Virus record (IMG/VR): IMGVR_UViG_3300035665_000207
Coordinates: 1-26,596 of that record
Direction: 5' to 3' (one strand)
Length of the DNA: 26,596 nt
Origin: a virus
This document shows positions 1 through 5,322 of the stretch, one piece after another; the stretch's first letter is position 1, and each line of letters starts with the position of its first letter. The notes beneath the pieces were generated by a model. It ran no database searches, had not been told where the DNA came from, and saw nothing but the letters and a program-made list of their open reading frames with translations. Both the position numbers and the translations under genes were made by a program.

Positions 1-110
1 CAAATCGACCGCGAAACCGTCTGCGGTTCGTACGTCTTTGATTGGCCGAATGACACCGAGGCAAAACAGCCTGCGATAAACGCTGCGAGTAAAGTGATCC
101 ATGTTTTCAT
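1..110 (-). CDS. Secreted protein with lipobox-like signal peptide, partial
   Basis: The gene runs off the left edge, so only the first 36 codons are seen. ATG at 110 follows a GGAAG ribosome site at a good distance. The product starts MKTWITLLAAFIAGCFASVS: one lysine, a hydrophobic stretch, then I-A-G-C, which fits a lipobox with the modified cysteine at residue 15. A signal peptidase I site further on (near SFGQS) is the alternative. It would therefore be exported and perhaps lipid-anchored. In phages such proteins are spanins, superinfection-exclusion lipoproteins or other morons, but nothing visible chooses among these. It is read in the same direction as the recombination operon, behind a possible terminator at 281 to 308. 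Confidence 0.6.
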   Translation of the reverse strand, partial: MKTWITLLAAFIAGCFASVSFGQSKTYEPQTVSRSI

Positions 111-147
111 TGTGCTTCCTTTCGAGTAATAAAACGCTTGAAATATC

Positions 148-279
148 GGATCGGGCAGGAATTGCACCTGCTCAGTAATGCAGCAACTAACATTTCAGTT
201 AGCCACGGTGACCTTTCCCGCATGGCTTGACTGCATCACACTCTTTCGTCATATGTGTCACTGTCCACACCGCCGATCC
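148..279 (-). ncRNA. Possible structured RNA with tRNA-like ends
   Basis: No gene fits the 250 bases between 110 and 361. On the minus strand a 7-bp stem GGATCGG/CCGATCC (273-279 with 148-154) closes a 132-nt region. Inside the 5' arm, after two bases, is a 4-bp hairpin GTGT/ACAC (255-270) with an 8-nt loop. Directly against the 3' arm is a 5-bp hairpin GCAGG/CCTGC (155-171) with a 7-nt loop TGCAATT. These are the acceptor, D-arm and T-arm geometries of a tRNA. The interior is about 83 nt and holds further hairpins (AGCCA..TGGCT with CGG/CCG, and CTAAC/GTTAG) rather than an ordinary anticodon arm. No CCA is encoded. It is not a normal tRNA. It could be a tRNA-like element, a processed leader, or chance pairing. 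Confidence 0.3.
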
Positions 280-280
280 A

Positions 281-308
281 TAAAATCGCACCGTTTAACG
301 TCCGGTGC
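281..308 (-). terminator. Possible terminator after recT
   Basis: On the minus strand GCACCG (303-308) pairs with CGGTGC (288-293) across a 9-nt loop and is followed by GATTTTAT. The stem is only 6 bp and the T run only four, so it would be a weak terminator. Its place 50 bases past the recT stop suits the end of the recombination operon. Confidence 0.4.
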
Positions 309-360
309 CACGACGCCTCGCAATGGAGTTGCAGTAGTTTTGCTCGACGGGAGCCGCCAC

Positions 361-1008
361 TTACTGCGCGACGGAGCGTTCGTCGTCAACAACACCGACA
401 GGCTGCTCAGCCTCTTTGTGTGATACATCAAATATATCAGACCTTGACTCTGCAAGTGCTCGAATCGATATGGATTTGACCGGCTGAATGTCCTCGACCT
501 CATCGGCCACCGGAAAGCCTAATGTCAGTTCTGGTGCCGTCGTGCGAACAAAGAACGTCGCAGCTCGGTAGCGAAGCATTAGTTCTGGCATACTCTGCCA
601 CTTGCTACCCGACTTCGATAGCCAGCCTTCCTTCTTGGCAATTGCCATCGTGACCGGCGGACCTTCAAGGATCTCTCCAGTGCGAAGATCGACCGCTTTG
701 GCGTAGCAGCCATAGCCGTCCGTTCCAGGTTCACCGAAGAACGTATAGGTGATGCCTGAGAACTTGCCACATTGGTTGAACGCAGCAATGAGGAATTGGC
801 TCGACCACGATGGTTTGCCATGGACGATGTACAGGTTCTGAAGAACCATTAGCGGCTTCATGCCAAGGCTGTCGGCAACATCGAGTGCAATCATGCAGTT
901 CGATACGTTGCCTTGGAATTCCTTCGGTATCAGCGTCGATGTTGACAACGCCTTCGCCTTCCGCTGATGTAGATCAAATTCCTGTGATGCGATTAACTCT
1001 GTAGTCAT
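361..1008 (-). CDS. recT: RecT-family single-strand annealing protein
   Basis: The 215-residue product would coat the 3' single strand left by an exonuclease and anneal it to a complementary strand during phage recombination or replication restart. The family is recognised by the LDVADSLGMKPLMVLQNLYIVHGKPSW region (residues 42-68) and by W-x-x-MPELMLRYRAATFF near 137-153, which matches the conserved MPE-M-RYRA block of phage RecT proteins. An in-frame ATG 13 codons upstream exists, but the ATG at 1008 has the ribosome site (GGTGAGG) and is preferred. The tail after residue 175 is acidic and probably disordered. The partner exonuclease lies 16 bases upstream in the same operon, as in RecE/RecT and Red systems. 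Confidence 0.85.
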   Translation of the reverse strand: MTTELIASQEFDLHQRKAKALSTSTLIPKEFQGNVSNCMIALDVADSLGMKPLMVLQNLYIVHGKPSWSSQFLIAAFNQCGKFSGITYTFFGEPGTDGYGCYAKAVDLRTGEILEGPPVTMAIAKKEGWLSKSGSKWQSMPELMLRYRAATFFVRTTAPELTLGFPVADEVEDIQPVKSISIRALAESRSDIFDVSHKEAEQPVGVVDDERSVAQ

Positions 1009-1024
1009 TTCCTCACCTTTCGAT

Positions 1025-1837
1025 TTATAAAGCCCAACTTGGAACACTTACCTGTAACAAACTTCGTTCACCTTCCTCGGACCAATCATCACTTGCCGTT
1101 CGTCGCTTGTAGTCTTCCAGCAACCTGTGCATTTCCAGCTTGCCCGCGAACAACGACGGCTCATCGATTTCCATCGCGTAGACTCGATATGGTTCTTTTG
1201 TCTCGACGACGATTAGAGCGAACCGTGACTTTGGCTCCTCGTAGTACCGCGATGCGCCCTGAAGATAGAACGCACCCTGAAGATGGTAGCCAAAGTCCGC
1301 GATCTTATTCGACGTCAGCTTATCCTTACCTTGCACGAATCCCGTTAGGTCATTCGTCGTCTTGATATCGATCACCCATTCATTCGAGCACACGATATCT
1401 GGAATGCCTTTGCATTCAACGCCCGTCTCTTCGTCGGTCCACCTAATCGGCATCTCGACGTTGCGTTGCCATTCAAACACTAGCTTGTAAAACGGATGGT
1501 CCCAGACTCTTTCAGAGATGATATTCGCACGGCGAAAATCTCCGGAACGAATCAGGGTCTTGCCGGGATTCGCGTCGACAAATGCGTCCCACGCTTTGCC
1601 ACGACGCTGACCATTGCTGGTCAGTGCTTCATCCGGTATCGACACGTACTGATCCAAGACAAGATGCGGCTGCAATGTCATCGAGTGAACCAGCGAACCG
1701 AACTCCATAGCATCAGTCGGTTCAATCGATAATGTCTTTGTGACGTAAGTGGCTTGGTATTTTCGCGGACTTTCTTTCAGTAGCTTTAGCTGGCTCTGGC
1801 TCACTGCCGAGCTGTGATTGTAATCCGTAGGTCTCAC
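1025..1837 (-). CDS. RecE/Cas4-like PD-(D/E)XK exonuclease
   Basis: This 270-residue protein resembles the C-terminal nuclease part of RecE (the DUF3799/PDDEXK group), which degrades the 5' strand of double-stranded ends. The core is visible: H51 in GSLVHSM, D147 in CKGIPD, then D157 and K159 in VIDIKTT, and the downstream HLQGAFYLQG block (185-194) typical of motif IV. The open frame extends to a TTG at 1855, but the GTG at 1837 has an AGAGAGG ribosome site six bases ahead and gives the natural VRPTDYN start. It overlaps the end of the zinc-finger gene by 116 bases in another frame. It feeds the RecT protein encoded just downstream. Confidence 0.85.
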   Translation of the reverse strand: MRPTDYNHSSAVSQSQLKLLKESPRKYQATYVTKTLSIEPTDAMEFGSLVHSMTLQPHLVLDQYVSIPDEALTSNGQRRGKAWDAFVDANPGKTLIRSGDFRRANIISERVWDHPFYKLVFEWQRNVEMPIRWTDEETGVECKGIPDIVCSNEWVIDIKTTNDLTGFVQGKDKLTSNKIADFGYHLQGAFYLQGASRYYEEPKSRFALIVVETKEPYRVYAMEIDEPSLFAGKLEMHRLLEDYKRRTASDDWSEEGERSLLQVSVPSWAL

Positions 1838-2090
1838 TTTTTGCCTCTCTTTCAAGTTCGAGTTTTTGTTGTTGACGTTTGCTCATATCGCAAGCAAAGC
1901 ATGTTTTTAAATTGATGAGTCGTCCACATCCACCGCAGCGATGCGGCTCGACTGTTTCGTAACGCTTTTCTAGGTATGCGGATTTGTTCCGATACTTCTG
2001 CCTGTAGAGTGCGTTCTTACACGTCTTCGAGCAGCAAGAGTGCTGTTTGCTGCTGAGCGGTATGCCGCATATCACGCACCTACGCGCCAT
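1722..2090 (-). CDS. Small two-zinc-finger protein
   Basis: The 122-residue protein has two cysteine clusters: C5-x2-C8 with C19/C20 and C24, then C52-x2-C55 with C64-x2-C67. The spacing fits two zinc ribbons or fingers, with a basic stretch between them that could bind nucleic acid. After residue 68 the chain is charged, Gln/Glu/Lys-rich and probably disordered. This tail is encoded across the start of the exonuclease gene, so its length may be shaped by the other frame. Its ATG lies inside the last codons of csrA (11-base overlap), so translation is probably coupled. Small zinc proteins are common beside phage recombination genes, but no specific function can be assigned. Confidence 0.7.
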   Translation of the reverse strand: MARRCVICGIPLSSKQHSCCSKTCKNALYRQKYRNKSAYLEKRYETVEPHRCGGCGRLINLKTCFACDMSKRQQQKLELEREAKSETYGLQSQLGSEPEPAKATERKSAKIPSHLRHKDIID

Positions 2091-2259
2091 TGATGCGGTC
2101 CTTCTCGATTAAGGTGCCCCGTAGTATCTTGACATCCTCTGGTGCCGATACGCTGACGGAAGTGCGGTTACCTTGGATTCGTTCGATAGTCACGATGATA
2201 TCGCTACCGATCAGAATCCACTCTTTTTCTTTGATCTGTAGTACTAGCTTCCCTGCCAT
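2080..2259 (-). CDS. csrA: CsrA/RsmA-family RNA-binding regulator, phage-encoded
   Basis: This 59-residue gene starts at ATG 2259 behind GGAG and ends TAG at 2080. The whole length aligns with bacterial CsrA: KLVL opens strand 1, ILIGSDIIVTI matches MIGDEVTVTV, then IQGNR, then SVSAPEDVKILRGTL matches GVNAPKEVSVHREEI. CsrA is a dimer that binds GGA in RNA hairpins, usually at ribosome sites, and blocks or stabilises the mRNA. The key strand-5 arginine (E. coli R44) is kept as R47 and the L4 equivalent as L7. The R6/R7 pair is I9/K10 here and VRIG is TSVS, so RNA specificity or affinity may differ. It sits between a 64-residue unknown gene, whose stop is 11 bases upstream, and the overlapping zinc-finger gene, inside the recombination operon. 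Confidence 0.85.
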   Translation of the reverse strand: MAGKLVLQIKEKEWILIGSDIIVTIERIQGNRTSVSVSAPEDVKILRGTLIEKDRINGA

Positions 2260-2270
2260 GTGATTTCTCC

Positions 2271-2465
2271 TTATTCCACTTCTTTGATCGTCATATATGG
2301 TGATGTAATTACCGAACTTGCATCCAAATTATCAATACGGTAGTAGCCCCTGAAGTAACTCATCTCTGGGATAAACGCCTTCAGCGGCTTGTTATACGTG
2401 TAGCGGATCGTAACGCTACCATCTGTGATGTCGTACTTTTTGCCATGCACAAACTCCTCTTGCAT
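2271..2465 (-). CDS. Hypothetical protein, 64 residues
   Basis: I do not recognise this family. The start ATG at 2465 follows AAGGA, which is inside the last codons of the preceding gene. The stop TAA abuts the ribosome site of csrA, so the two are surely co-transcribed. The product is mixed charge with many Tyr and Ile residues (for example VTIRYTYNKPL and YFRGYYRIDN), suggesting a small beta-sheet domain with no signal peptide or membrane segment. Its position directly ahead of csrA makes a partner or regulator role conceivable, but there is no sequence evidence for that. Confidence 0.6.
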   Translation of the reverse strand: MQEEFVHGKKYDITDGSVTIRYTYNKPLKAFIPEMSYFRGYYRIDNLDASSVITSPYMTIKEVE

Positions 2466-2471
2466 TGCGAT

Positions 2472-2693
2472 TTAATCCTTGTCTAGGAATTGAATCTTAA
2501 GCTTGCCGTTGCCGGCACGATAAACATTGCAGTGGCGACCAAGCTTGCGGGAGTGTCTACGCAAAGCCTCAGTGACAGCCTGTCGACTTCGTTTCATTTT
2601 TGCATAATCGATGACATGTACGTCACCGTTCGTCCATTTGTCAAATGGATAGCTGGCGGGCCGACCGCCGAGATTAACCTTCGTCTTCGTCAA
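2472..2693 (-). CDS. Small basic protein, possible nucleic-acid binder
   Basis: The 73-residue product starts at a TTG (2693) with GGAG nine bases upstream, inside the end of the preceding gene (20-base overlap). It opens with VNLGGRPASYPFDKW, continues with a strongly basic helix (KMKRSRQAVTEALRRHSRKLGR), and ends in a short strand-like KLKIQFLDKD. The basic helix suggests DNA or RNA contact. I recognise this layout only as a common type of short phage protein of unknown role. It overlaps its upstream neighbour and is seven bases from the next gene, so it is part of the early operon. Confidence 0.55.
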   Translation of the reverse strand: MTKTKVNLGGRPASYPFDKWTNGDVHVIDYAKMKRSRQAVTEALRRHSRKLGRHCNVYRAGNGKLKIQFLDKD

Positions 2694-3021
2694 AGCTGAG
2701 TACTCCGTAGATAGCAGAGGCTAAATCTGCTTGGTTAATTTGATCGCCAAACCGCTCAAGCATTAACAGCCCAGCGGCTGTCCCAAACTGGTATAAGTTG
2801 ACGCTGTAGCCGGCACATGACATAGCAGCCATCACAAGGCGTGCATTGTGTGCCTGTGCATTGCATTCTCCCGCGACAATCTTGGCGAGATTGCCGATGT
2901 AGTTAAGCCGAAATTCGACATTCGATTCGAGCAACTCTTCGTCCGTAAGCTTGTTGGCTTCCATGGTGCGCACCACATCCTCAAATCGATGCGATGCACA
3001 AAGTGATAAGTAGTCTTTCAT
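2674..3021 (-). CDS. Hypothetical protein, first gene of the early operon
   Basis: This 115-residue protein is not recognised. It appears mostly helical, with an acidic C-terminus (FDEDEG) and a Gly/Ala-rich middle (AGYSVNLYQFGTAAGLLMLERFG). There is no signal peptide. It is the first gene after a strong promoter at 3059-3087 and has the tandem-hexamer leader, with CGGAG as ribosome site eight bases before the ATG. As promoter-proximal gene of the recombination operon it is probably made early and in quantity. Confidence 0.65.
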   Translation of the reverse strand: MKDYLSLCASHRFEDVVRTMEANKLTDEELLESNVEFRLNYIGNLAKIVAGECNAQAHNARLVMAAMSCAGYSVNLYQFGTAAGLLMLERFGDQINQADLASAIYGVLSFDEDEG

Positions 3022-3029
3022 GTGCGACT

Positions 3030-3087
3030 CCGAAAACTAAAACGAAAATGTTTCTGACAAGATAGGGTTCGTCACCAGAGATGTCAA
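3030..3087 (-). promoter_or_regulatory. Sigma70-like promoter with TTTCGT triplet leader (minus)
   Basis: The -35 box is TTGACA (3082-3087), the spacer 17 bases and the -10 box TATCTT (3059-3064). Starting a few bases into the predicted transcript are three tandem hexamers, TTTCGT, TTTAGT and TTTCGG (3047 to 3030), which run into the ribosome site of the gene at 3021. The same arrangement precedes three plus-strand genes. Confidence 0.8.
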
Positions 3088-3106
3088 TCTTGGAAAACAA
3101 AAAAAT

Positions 3107-3281
3107 AAATTTTGGGATAGACCGATGTTTTTCTATTTTTGATTTCCAAGAAAAAAGCAAAGCGGAGTCCCGAAAAAATCAGTACTAACCAAATGCCGGC
3201 AGTTTTTGGAAATTAGAAAAGCCTGAATCAATCAGATTCTGGGGGGTGATCCCAAAATCGGGTGAGACAGAGAGTGTGCGG
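3107..3281. repeat. Control-region repeat, copy 1 (about 175 bp)
   Basis: This gene-free stretch lies between the divergent promoters at 3059 and 3347. It aligns over its length, with several small gaps, to 4678-4854. Shared blocks include AAATTTTGGGATAGACCG at the left end, an A-rich block after GGAG, GAATCAATCAGATT (3225-3238), a G run and GTGTGCGG at the right end. In this copy ATTTTGGGAT near the left end is the reverse complement of ATCCCAAAAT at 3249-3258, so the ends could pair. No ORF is conserved between copies. Confidence 0.75.
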
Positions 3282-3346
3282 CGGAAAAACGGTGTCGGCG
3301 GCAACAATAGCGGCGGCTGCCTGGGTGAAAAAAAGAAAGAAAAAGA

Positions 3347-3402
3347 TTGACAAGATCGCGGCGGAAATGTCGAATAGCTGTATGTTCCGTTTCCGTTTCC
3401 GA
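3347..3402 (+). promoter_or_regulatory. Promoter with TTCCGT triplet leader (plus, first)
   Basis: TTGACA (3347-3352), a 17-base spacer and TCGAAT (3370-3375). TTGACAAGAT and TCGAATAG recur at the same distance in the next promoter (with GTGACA), which supports them as real boxes. The leader carries TTCCGT, TTCCGT and TTCCGA in tandem at 3385-3402, followed by the AGAAGG ribosome site of the 3418 gene. Confidence 0.75.
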
Positions 3403-3417
3403 GAAAGAAGGTGCAAT

Positions 3418-3657
3418 ATGGCAACAAAGACAGCAGTGAAGAAAGCAGACATAATCGAGGAGCTTGAATATCTGTATCAGCAGGTGGTGCAAGATATGGC
3501 AAATTGTGAAGCAAGTGCGATTCTGTGTGATGATGGCAGCGTGACAATCAGTGTCGACTGCGACTACAGCGACCGGCTCGCATGTGACATCTTCGCGATA
3601 TCTGCGCGTATCAATCGAATCGAGTTCGAAATTTGCTATGTCACTCGAGAAGTGTGA
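3418..3657 (+). CDS. Hypothetical protein, 79 residues
   Basis: I do not recognise this small acidic protein. The frame is open from 3262, but the ATG at 3418 has AGAAGG before it and lies behind the promoter at 3347, so the upstream part is leader, not coding. Residues 9-30 look like an amphipathic helix (ADIIEELEYLYQQVVQDMAN). The rest reads as strands (SAILCDDGSVTISVDCDY), perhaps a small alpha-beta domain. Its stop codon overlaps the -35 box of the next promoter, so each gene of this pair has its own promoter. Confidence 0.65.
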   Translation: MATKTAVKKADIIEELEYLYQQVVQDMANCEASAILCDDGSVTISVDCDYSDRLACDIFAISARINRIEFEICYVTREV

Positions 3658-3709
3658 CAAGATTCCCAAATGTGCGTCGAATAGGTATTAGTTTCGTTTC
3701 TGTTTCTGA
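3654..3709 (+). promoter_or_regulatory. Promoter with TTTCGT triplet leader (plus, second)
   Basis: GTGACA (3654-3659), a 17-base spacer and TCGAAT (3677-3682), followed by TTTCGT, TTCTGT and TTCTGA in tandem at 3692-3709. The predicted start falls at or just before the first hexamer. The -35 box includes the stop codon of the upstream gene. Confidence 0.75.
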
Positions 3710-3730
3710 TCTGTTTTAAAGGTTCCAAAA

Positions 3731-4201
3731 ATGACAACAAACAAAGAAATCAACAAGATGAGTCTAGAGATGTGCAACGAAGAACTGGGTGCAATGTGCC
3801 AAGAGTCAACGTTTTCCTGCGTGCATGAAGCCCGCGAAGCACTTATCGAGGCGACACAGAGTATGTATCGATTTGACATCACCGACAACAACCACGCAGA
3901 GTACGACCTGCGATTTTGCGAAGCCGTTGGCGTTATCGCCGACTGGTACGGAGATATCGCCGACTGGTCTGAACTTGACCTAGACGACCGACGCACAATG
4001 CGATGCGAGGTCCGCGACGCTATCGAGTCTATCGCAGCTCCGGCTTCGGGAGATGTCGATACACTGCGAGATTACGCACGACTCGTCTGCGCAGCGGTTG
4101 CCACGGTGATCGGTGCTCACGATTTTGCTGGTCATGCTAGCTATCGAGTGACTGCTGCGGAATGTCGCGGCTTGGTCTTACGGATTGAGTTGGCAGAATA
4201 G
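3731..4201 (+). CDS. Hypothetical acidic protein, 156 residues
   Basis: The family is not recognised. The ATG at 3731 follows AAAGG and the leader of the promoter at 3654. The protein is acidic and apparently all helical, with several cysteines spread along it (residues 15, 23, 30 and later). An acidic middle (IADWYGDIADWSELDLDDR) precedes a run of small residues (LVCAAVATVIGAHDFAGHA). There is no signal peptide or clear membrane segment. Small acidic early phage proteins are often inhibitors of host enzymes or defences, but that is only an analogy. The next gene follows 55 bases later without its own visible promoter. Confidence 0.6.
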   Translation: MTTNKEINKMSLEMCNEELGAMCQESTFSCVHEAREALIEATQSMYRFDITDNNHAEYDLRFCEAVGVIADWYGDIADWSELDLDDRRTMRCEVRDAIESIAAPASGDVDTLRDYARLVCAAVATVIGAHDFAGHASYRVTAAECRGLVLRIELAE

Positions 4202-4217
4202 TTTCAGAACGCCCTTC

Positions 4218-4236
4218 TGCCGGGTAGGCTCCGGCA
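4218..4236 (+). promoter_or_regulatory. Intercistronic hairpin
   Basis: TGCCGG (4218-4223) and CCGGCA (4231-4236) form a 6-bp hairpin with a 7-base loop between two plus genes, about 10 bases ahead of the GGAG ribosome site of the next gene. Only ATTT follows, so it is more likely an mRNA stability or translation element than a terminator. Confidence 0.4.
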
Positions 4237-4256
4237 ATTTCCCTTGGAGATAACAG

Positions 4257-4613
4257 ATGAAACCAACATCATCGGACTGCGAAACGATCCGCCAATTGCT
4301 CGATGCGGGTCGGGAAGAGGAGGCGCTAGTGCTAGCGACAGCACTACTTGATGCATGCGAGGGAACGGGTGCCGATCAGTATTTGCGGCCCATATTGTTC
4401 GCGGTCGCCCCCGAATGCTTTTTGGGGCATCCACATTGCAATCGCAGGCTGTATCCACGATGGCGCTGCACATTTCAGGGTGTATCGACGATTGTTCGCG
4501 CAGCAACTCAGGAGGAGGCTCAGTATGCTGCAGCGCAGGTACTGATGGAGATATCTAGTATTCACGCTGAGCGCTTGATCGATAACGTGAGTCGCGTTCC
4601 GTCGTATGTGTGA
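4257..4613 (+). CDS. Hypothetical protein, 118 residues
   Basis: ATG at 4257 with GGAG seven bases upstream. The first 35 residues form a TPR-like helical pair (CETIRQLLDAGREEEALVLA, then TALLDACEG). A Cys/Pro/Arg-rich middle follows (APECFLGHPHCNRRLYPRW) and then another helix (QEEAQYAAAQVLMEISS). I cannot name the family. It shares the transcript of the 156-residue gene, and a strong terminator follows 17 bases after its stop, so this two-gene unit ends here. Confidence 0.6.
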   Translation: MKPTSSDCETIRQLLDAGREEEALVLATALLDACEGTGADQYLRPILFAVAPECFLGHPHCNRRLYPRWRCTFQGVSTIVRAATQEEAQYAAAQVLMEISSIHAERLIDNVSRVPSYV

Positions 4614-4629
4614 GTGATCCCAGCGTTGA

Positions 4630-4662
4630 AAGGGTCTTGCAAAAATTGCGAGGCCTTTTTTT
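4630..4662 (+). terminator. Rho-independent terminator
   Basis: AAGGGTCTTGC (4630-4640) pairs with GCGAGGCCTT (4648-4657) with one bulged G and G-T wobbles, around loop AAAAATT, followed by seven T. It closes the plus unit 3654-4613. Confidence 0.8.
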
Positions 4663-4677
4663 ATGCGCGGGCGAAAA

Positions 4678-4854
4678 AAATTTTGGGATAGACCGCACTT
4701 TTTTGTTTTGCGTTTTTCCGGAAAAAACGGAGCTCGAGTTCGAAAAAAACGGATTTCACGCTGGCGGCCCCTGATTTTAGAATTCTCAAAAACCAGGAAT
4801 CAATCAGATTTCAGGGGGTGGTACAGCTTTCGGGTGTGCGGGGGGGGTGTGCGG
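4678..4854. repeat. Control-region repeat, copy 2 (about 177 bp)
   Basis: This is the second copy of the element at 3107-3281. It starts with the identical AAATTTTGGGATAGACCG and shares GAATCAATCAGATT (4797-4810) and the terminal GTGTGCGG. This copy has its own palindrome, TTTTTCCGGAAAAA, and a CCCCTGA/TCAGGGG stem around the shared core. The terminal match of copy 1 (ATTTTGGGAT/ATCCCAAAAT) is absent. It lies between a terminator and the TTGCAA array in a 520-base stretch without genes. Confidence 0.75.
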
Positions 4855-4887
4855 AAGCTCACGCATGTACAGTAGCCGATTTTCTTC

Positions 4888-5016
4888 TTGCAATAAAGTT
4901 GCAACTTACTTGCAATCGTTGTGCAACTTACTTGCAATTCTATTGCATGCTCTTGCAATCATTGTGCAACTTTTATGCAACTTGATTGCAAGTAAACTTT
5001 GGTTGCAGTTTTGCGC
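4888..5016. repeat. TTGCAA array with 11-bp phasing, candidate iterons
   Basis: TTGCAA or a one-base variant starts at 4888, 4899, 4910, 4921, 4932, 4943, 4953, 4964, 4975 and 4986. That is ten copies at 11-base steps with a single 10-base step. Two looser copies (TTGCAG at 5003 and TTGCGC at 5011) follow out of phase. The five bases between hexamers vary, though CTTAC and TCRTT recur. Spacing of one helical turn puts all sites on one face of the DNA, as in arrays read by cooperative binding proteins. The parC site of plasmid R1, with ten 11-bp repeats for ParR, is a close known analogy. Origin, centromere or operator are all possible. Confidence 0.85.
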
Positions 5017-5022
5017 TTAGAG

Positions 5023-5120
5023 AATATTCGCGAGAATTGGCCGAATATTGGAAAAACGGTGTGGACAATATGCCGAATAAAGCTACTATGGTTGTAGTTT
5101 CGTTTTCGTTTTCGTTTCAG
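5023..5120 (+). promoter_or_regulatory. Promoter with inverted repeat and TTTCGT triplet leader (plus, third)
   Basis: TGGACA (5062-5067), a 16-base spacer and TACTAT (5084-5089). Transcript start near 5096 leads straight into TTTCGT three times (5098-5115) and TTCAG, then the AGAGAGG ribosome site. Just upstream an inverted repeat AATATTCG/CGAATATT (5023-5030 with 5042-5049) may be an operator. The promoter drives the three-gene cassette 5134-6217. Confidence 0.7.
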
Positions 5121-5133
5121 AGAGGGTACAGCT

Positions 5134-5322
5134 ATGTCTTTTGTGGCAAAATTTTTCAGTGGTTGGGATATGATGAAGGTAGAACGATTCGTATGGGCTC
5201 ACGAATTGTGGGAAGACTGTGAAGGCTTCTCGCTGGAGTATCAATTGTTGGCTATCCAGGCCTACCTACGTGAACGCGCTCGAGAGCGCGTAGAGTATCG
5301 ACGATTGCGGGGGGAGCTCTAA
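5134..5322 (+). CDS. Hypothetical small protein, 62 residues
   Basis: ATG at 5134 follows AGAGAGG at ideal distance. The protein is unrecognised. It begins with aromatic, hydrophobic residues (MSFVAKFFSGWDMMKVERFVW), has an acidic middle, and ends in a highly charged helix rich in Arg and Glu (YLRERARERVEYRRLRGEL). It is the first gene of the cassette. Its TAA overlaps the ATG of the following microprotein (TAATG), so translation is probably coupled. Confidence 0.65.
   Translation: MSFVAKFFSGWDMMKVERFVWAHELWEDCEGFSLEYQLLAIQAYLRERARERVEYRRLRGEL

Noticed and set aside
97-195. Frame of about 28 codons on the minus strand ending in ATGA at the lipoprotein start.
   Set aside because: No ribosome site ahead of its ATG, and it runs through the structured region; overlap with the next start is probably chance.
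148-279. Ordinary tRNA gene.
   Set aside because: No canonical anticodon arm; the molecule would be over 130 nt, and the T loop lacks the usual TTC. Kept only as a tRNA-like structure.
178-479. Plus-strand frames opposite the end of recT.
   Set aside because: They are antisense to the recT coding region or to the hairpin region, with no ribosome sites and Cys/Arg/His-rich nonsense composition.
3262-3417. N-terminal extension of the 3418 gene with KKRKKK.
   Set aside because: The extension covers promoter boxes and the tandem-hexamer leader; the ribosome site favours ATG 3418.
3185-3669. Three minus-strand frames rich in Phe, Ser and His.
   Set aside because: Shadows of the control repeat and the 3418 gene; composition reflects A/G-rich DNA read backwards.
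4663-5222. Plus-strand frames across repeat copy 2 and the TTGCAA array.
   Set aside because: They translate repeats and promoter sequence; no ribosome site, and the frame is not kept in copy 1.
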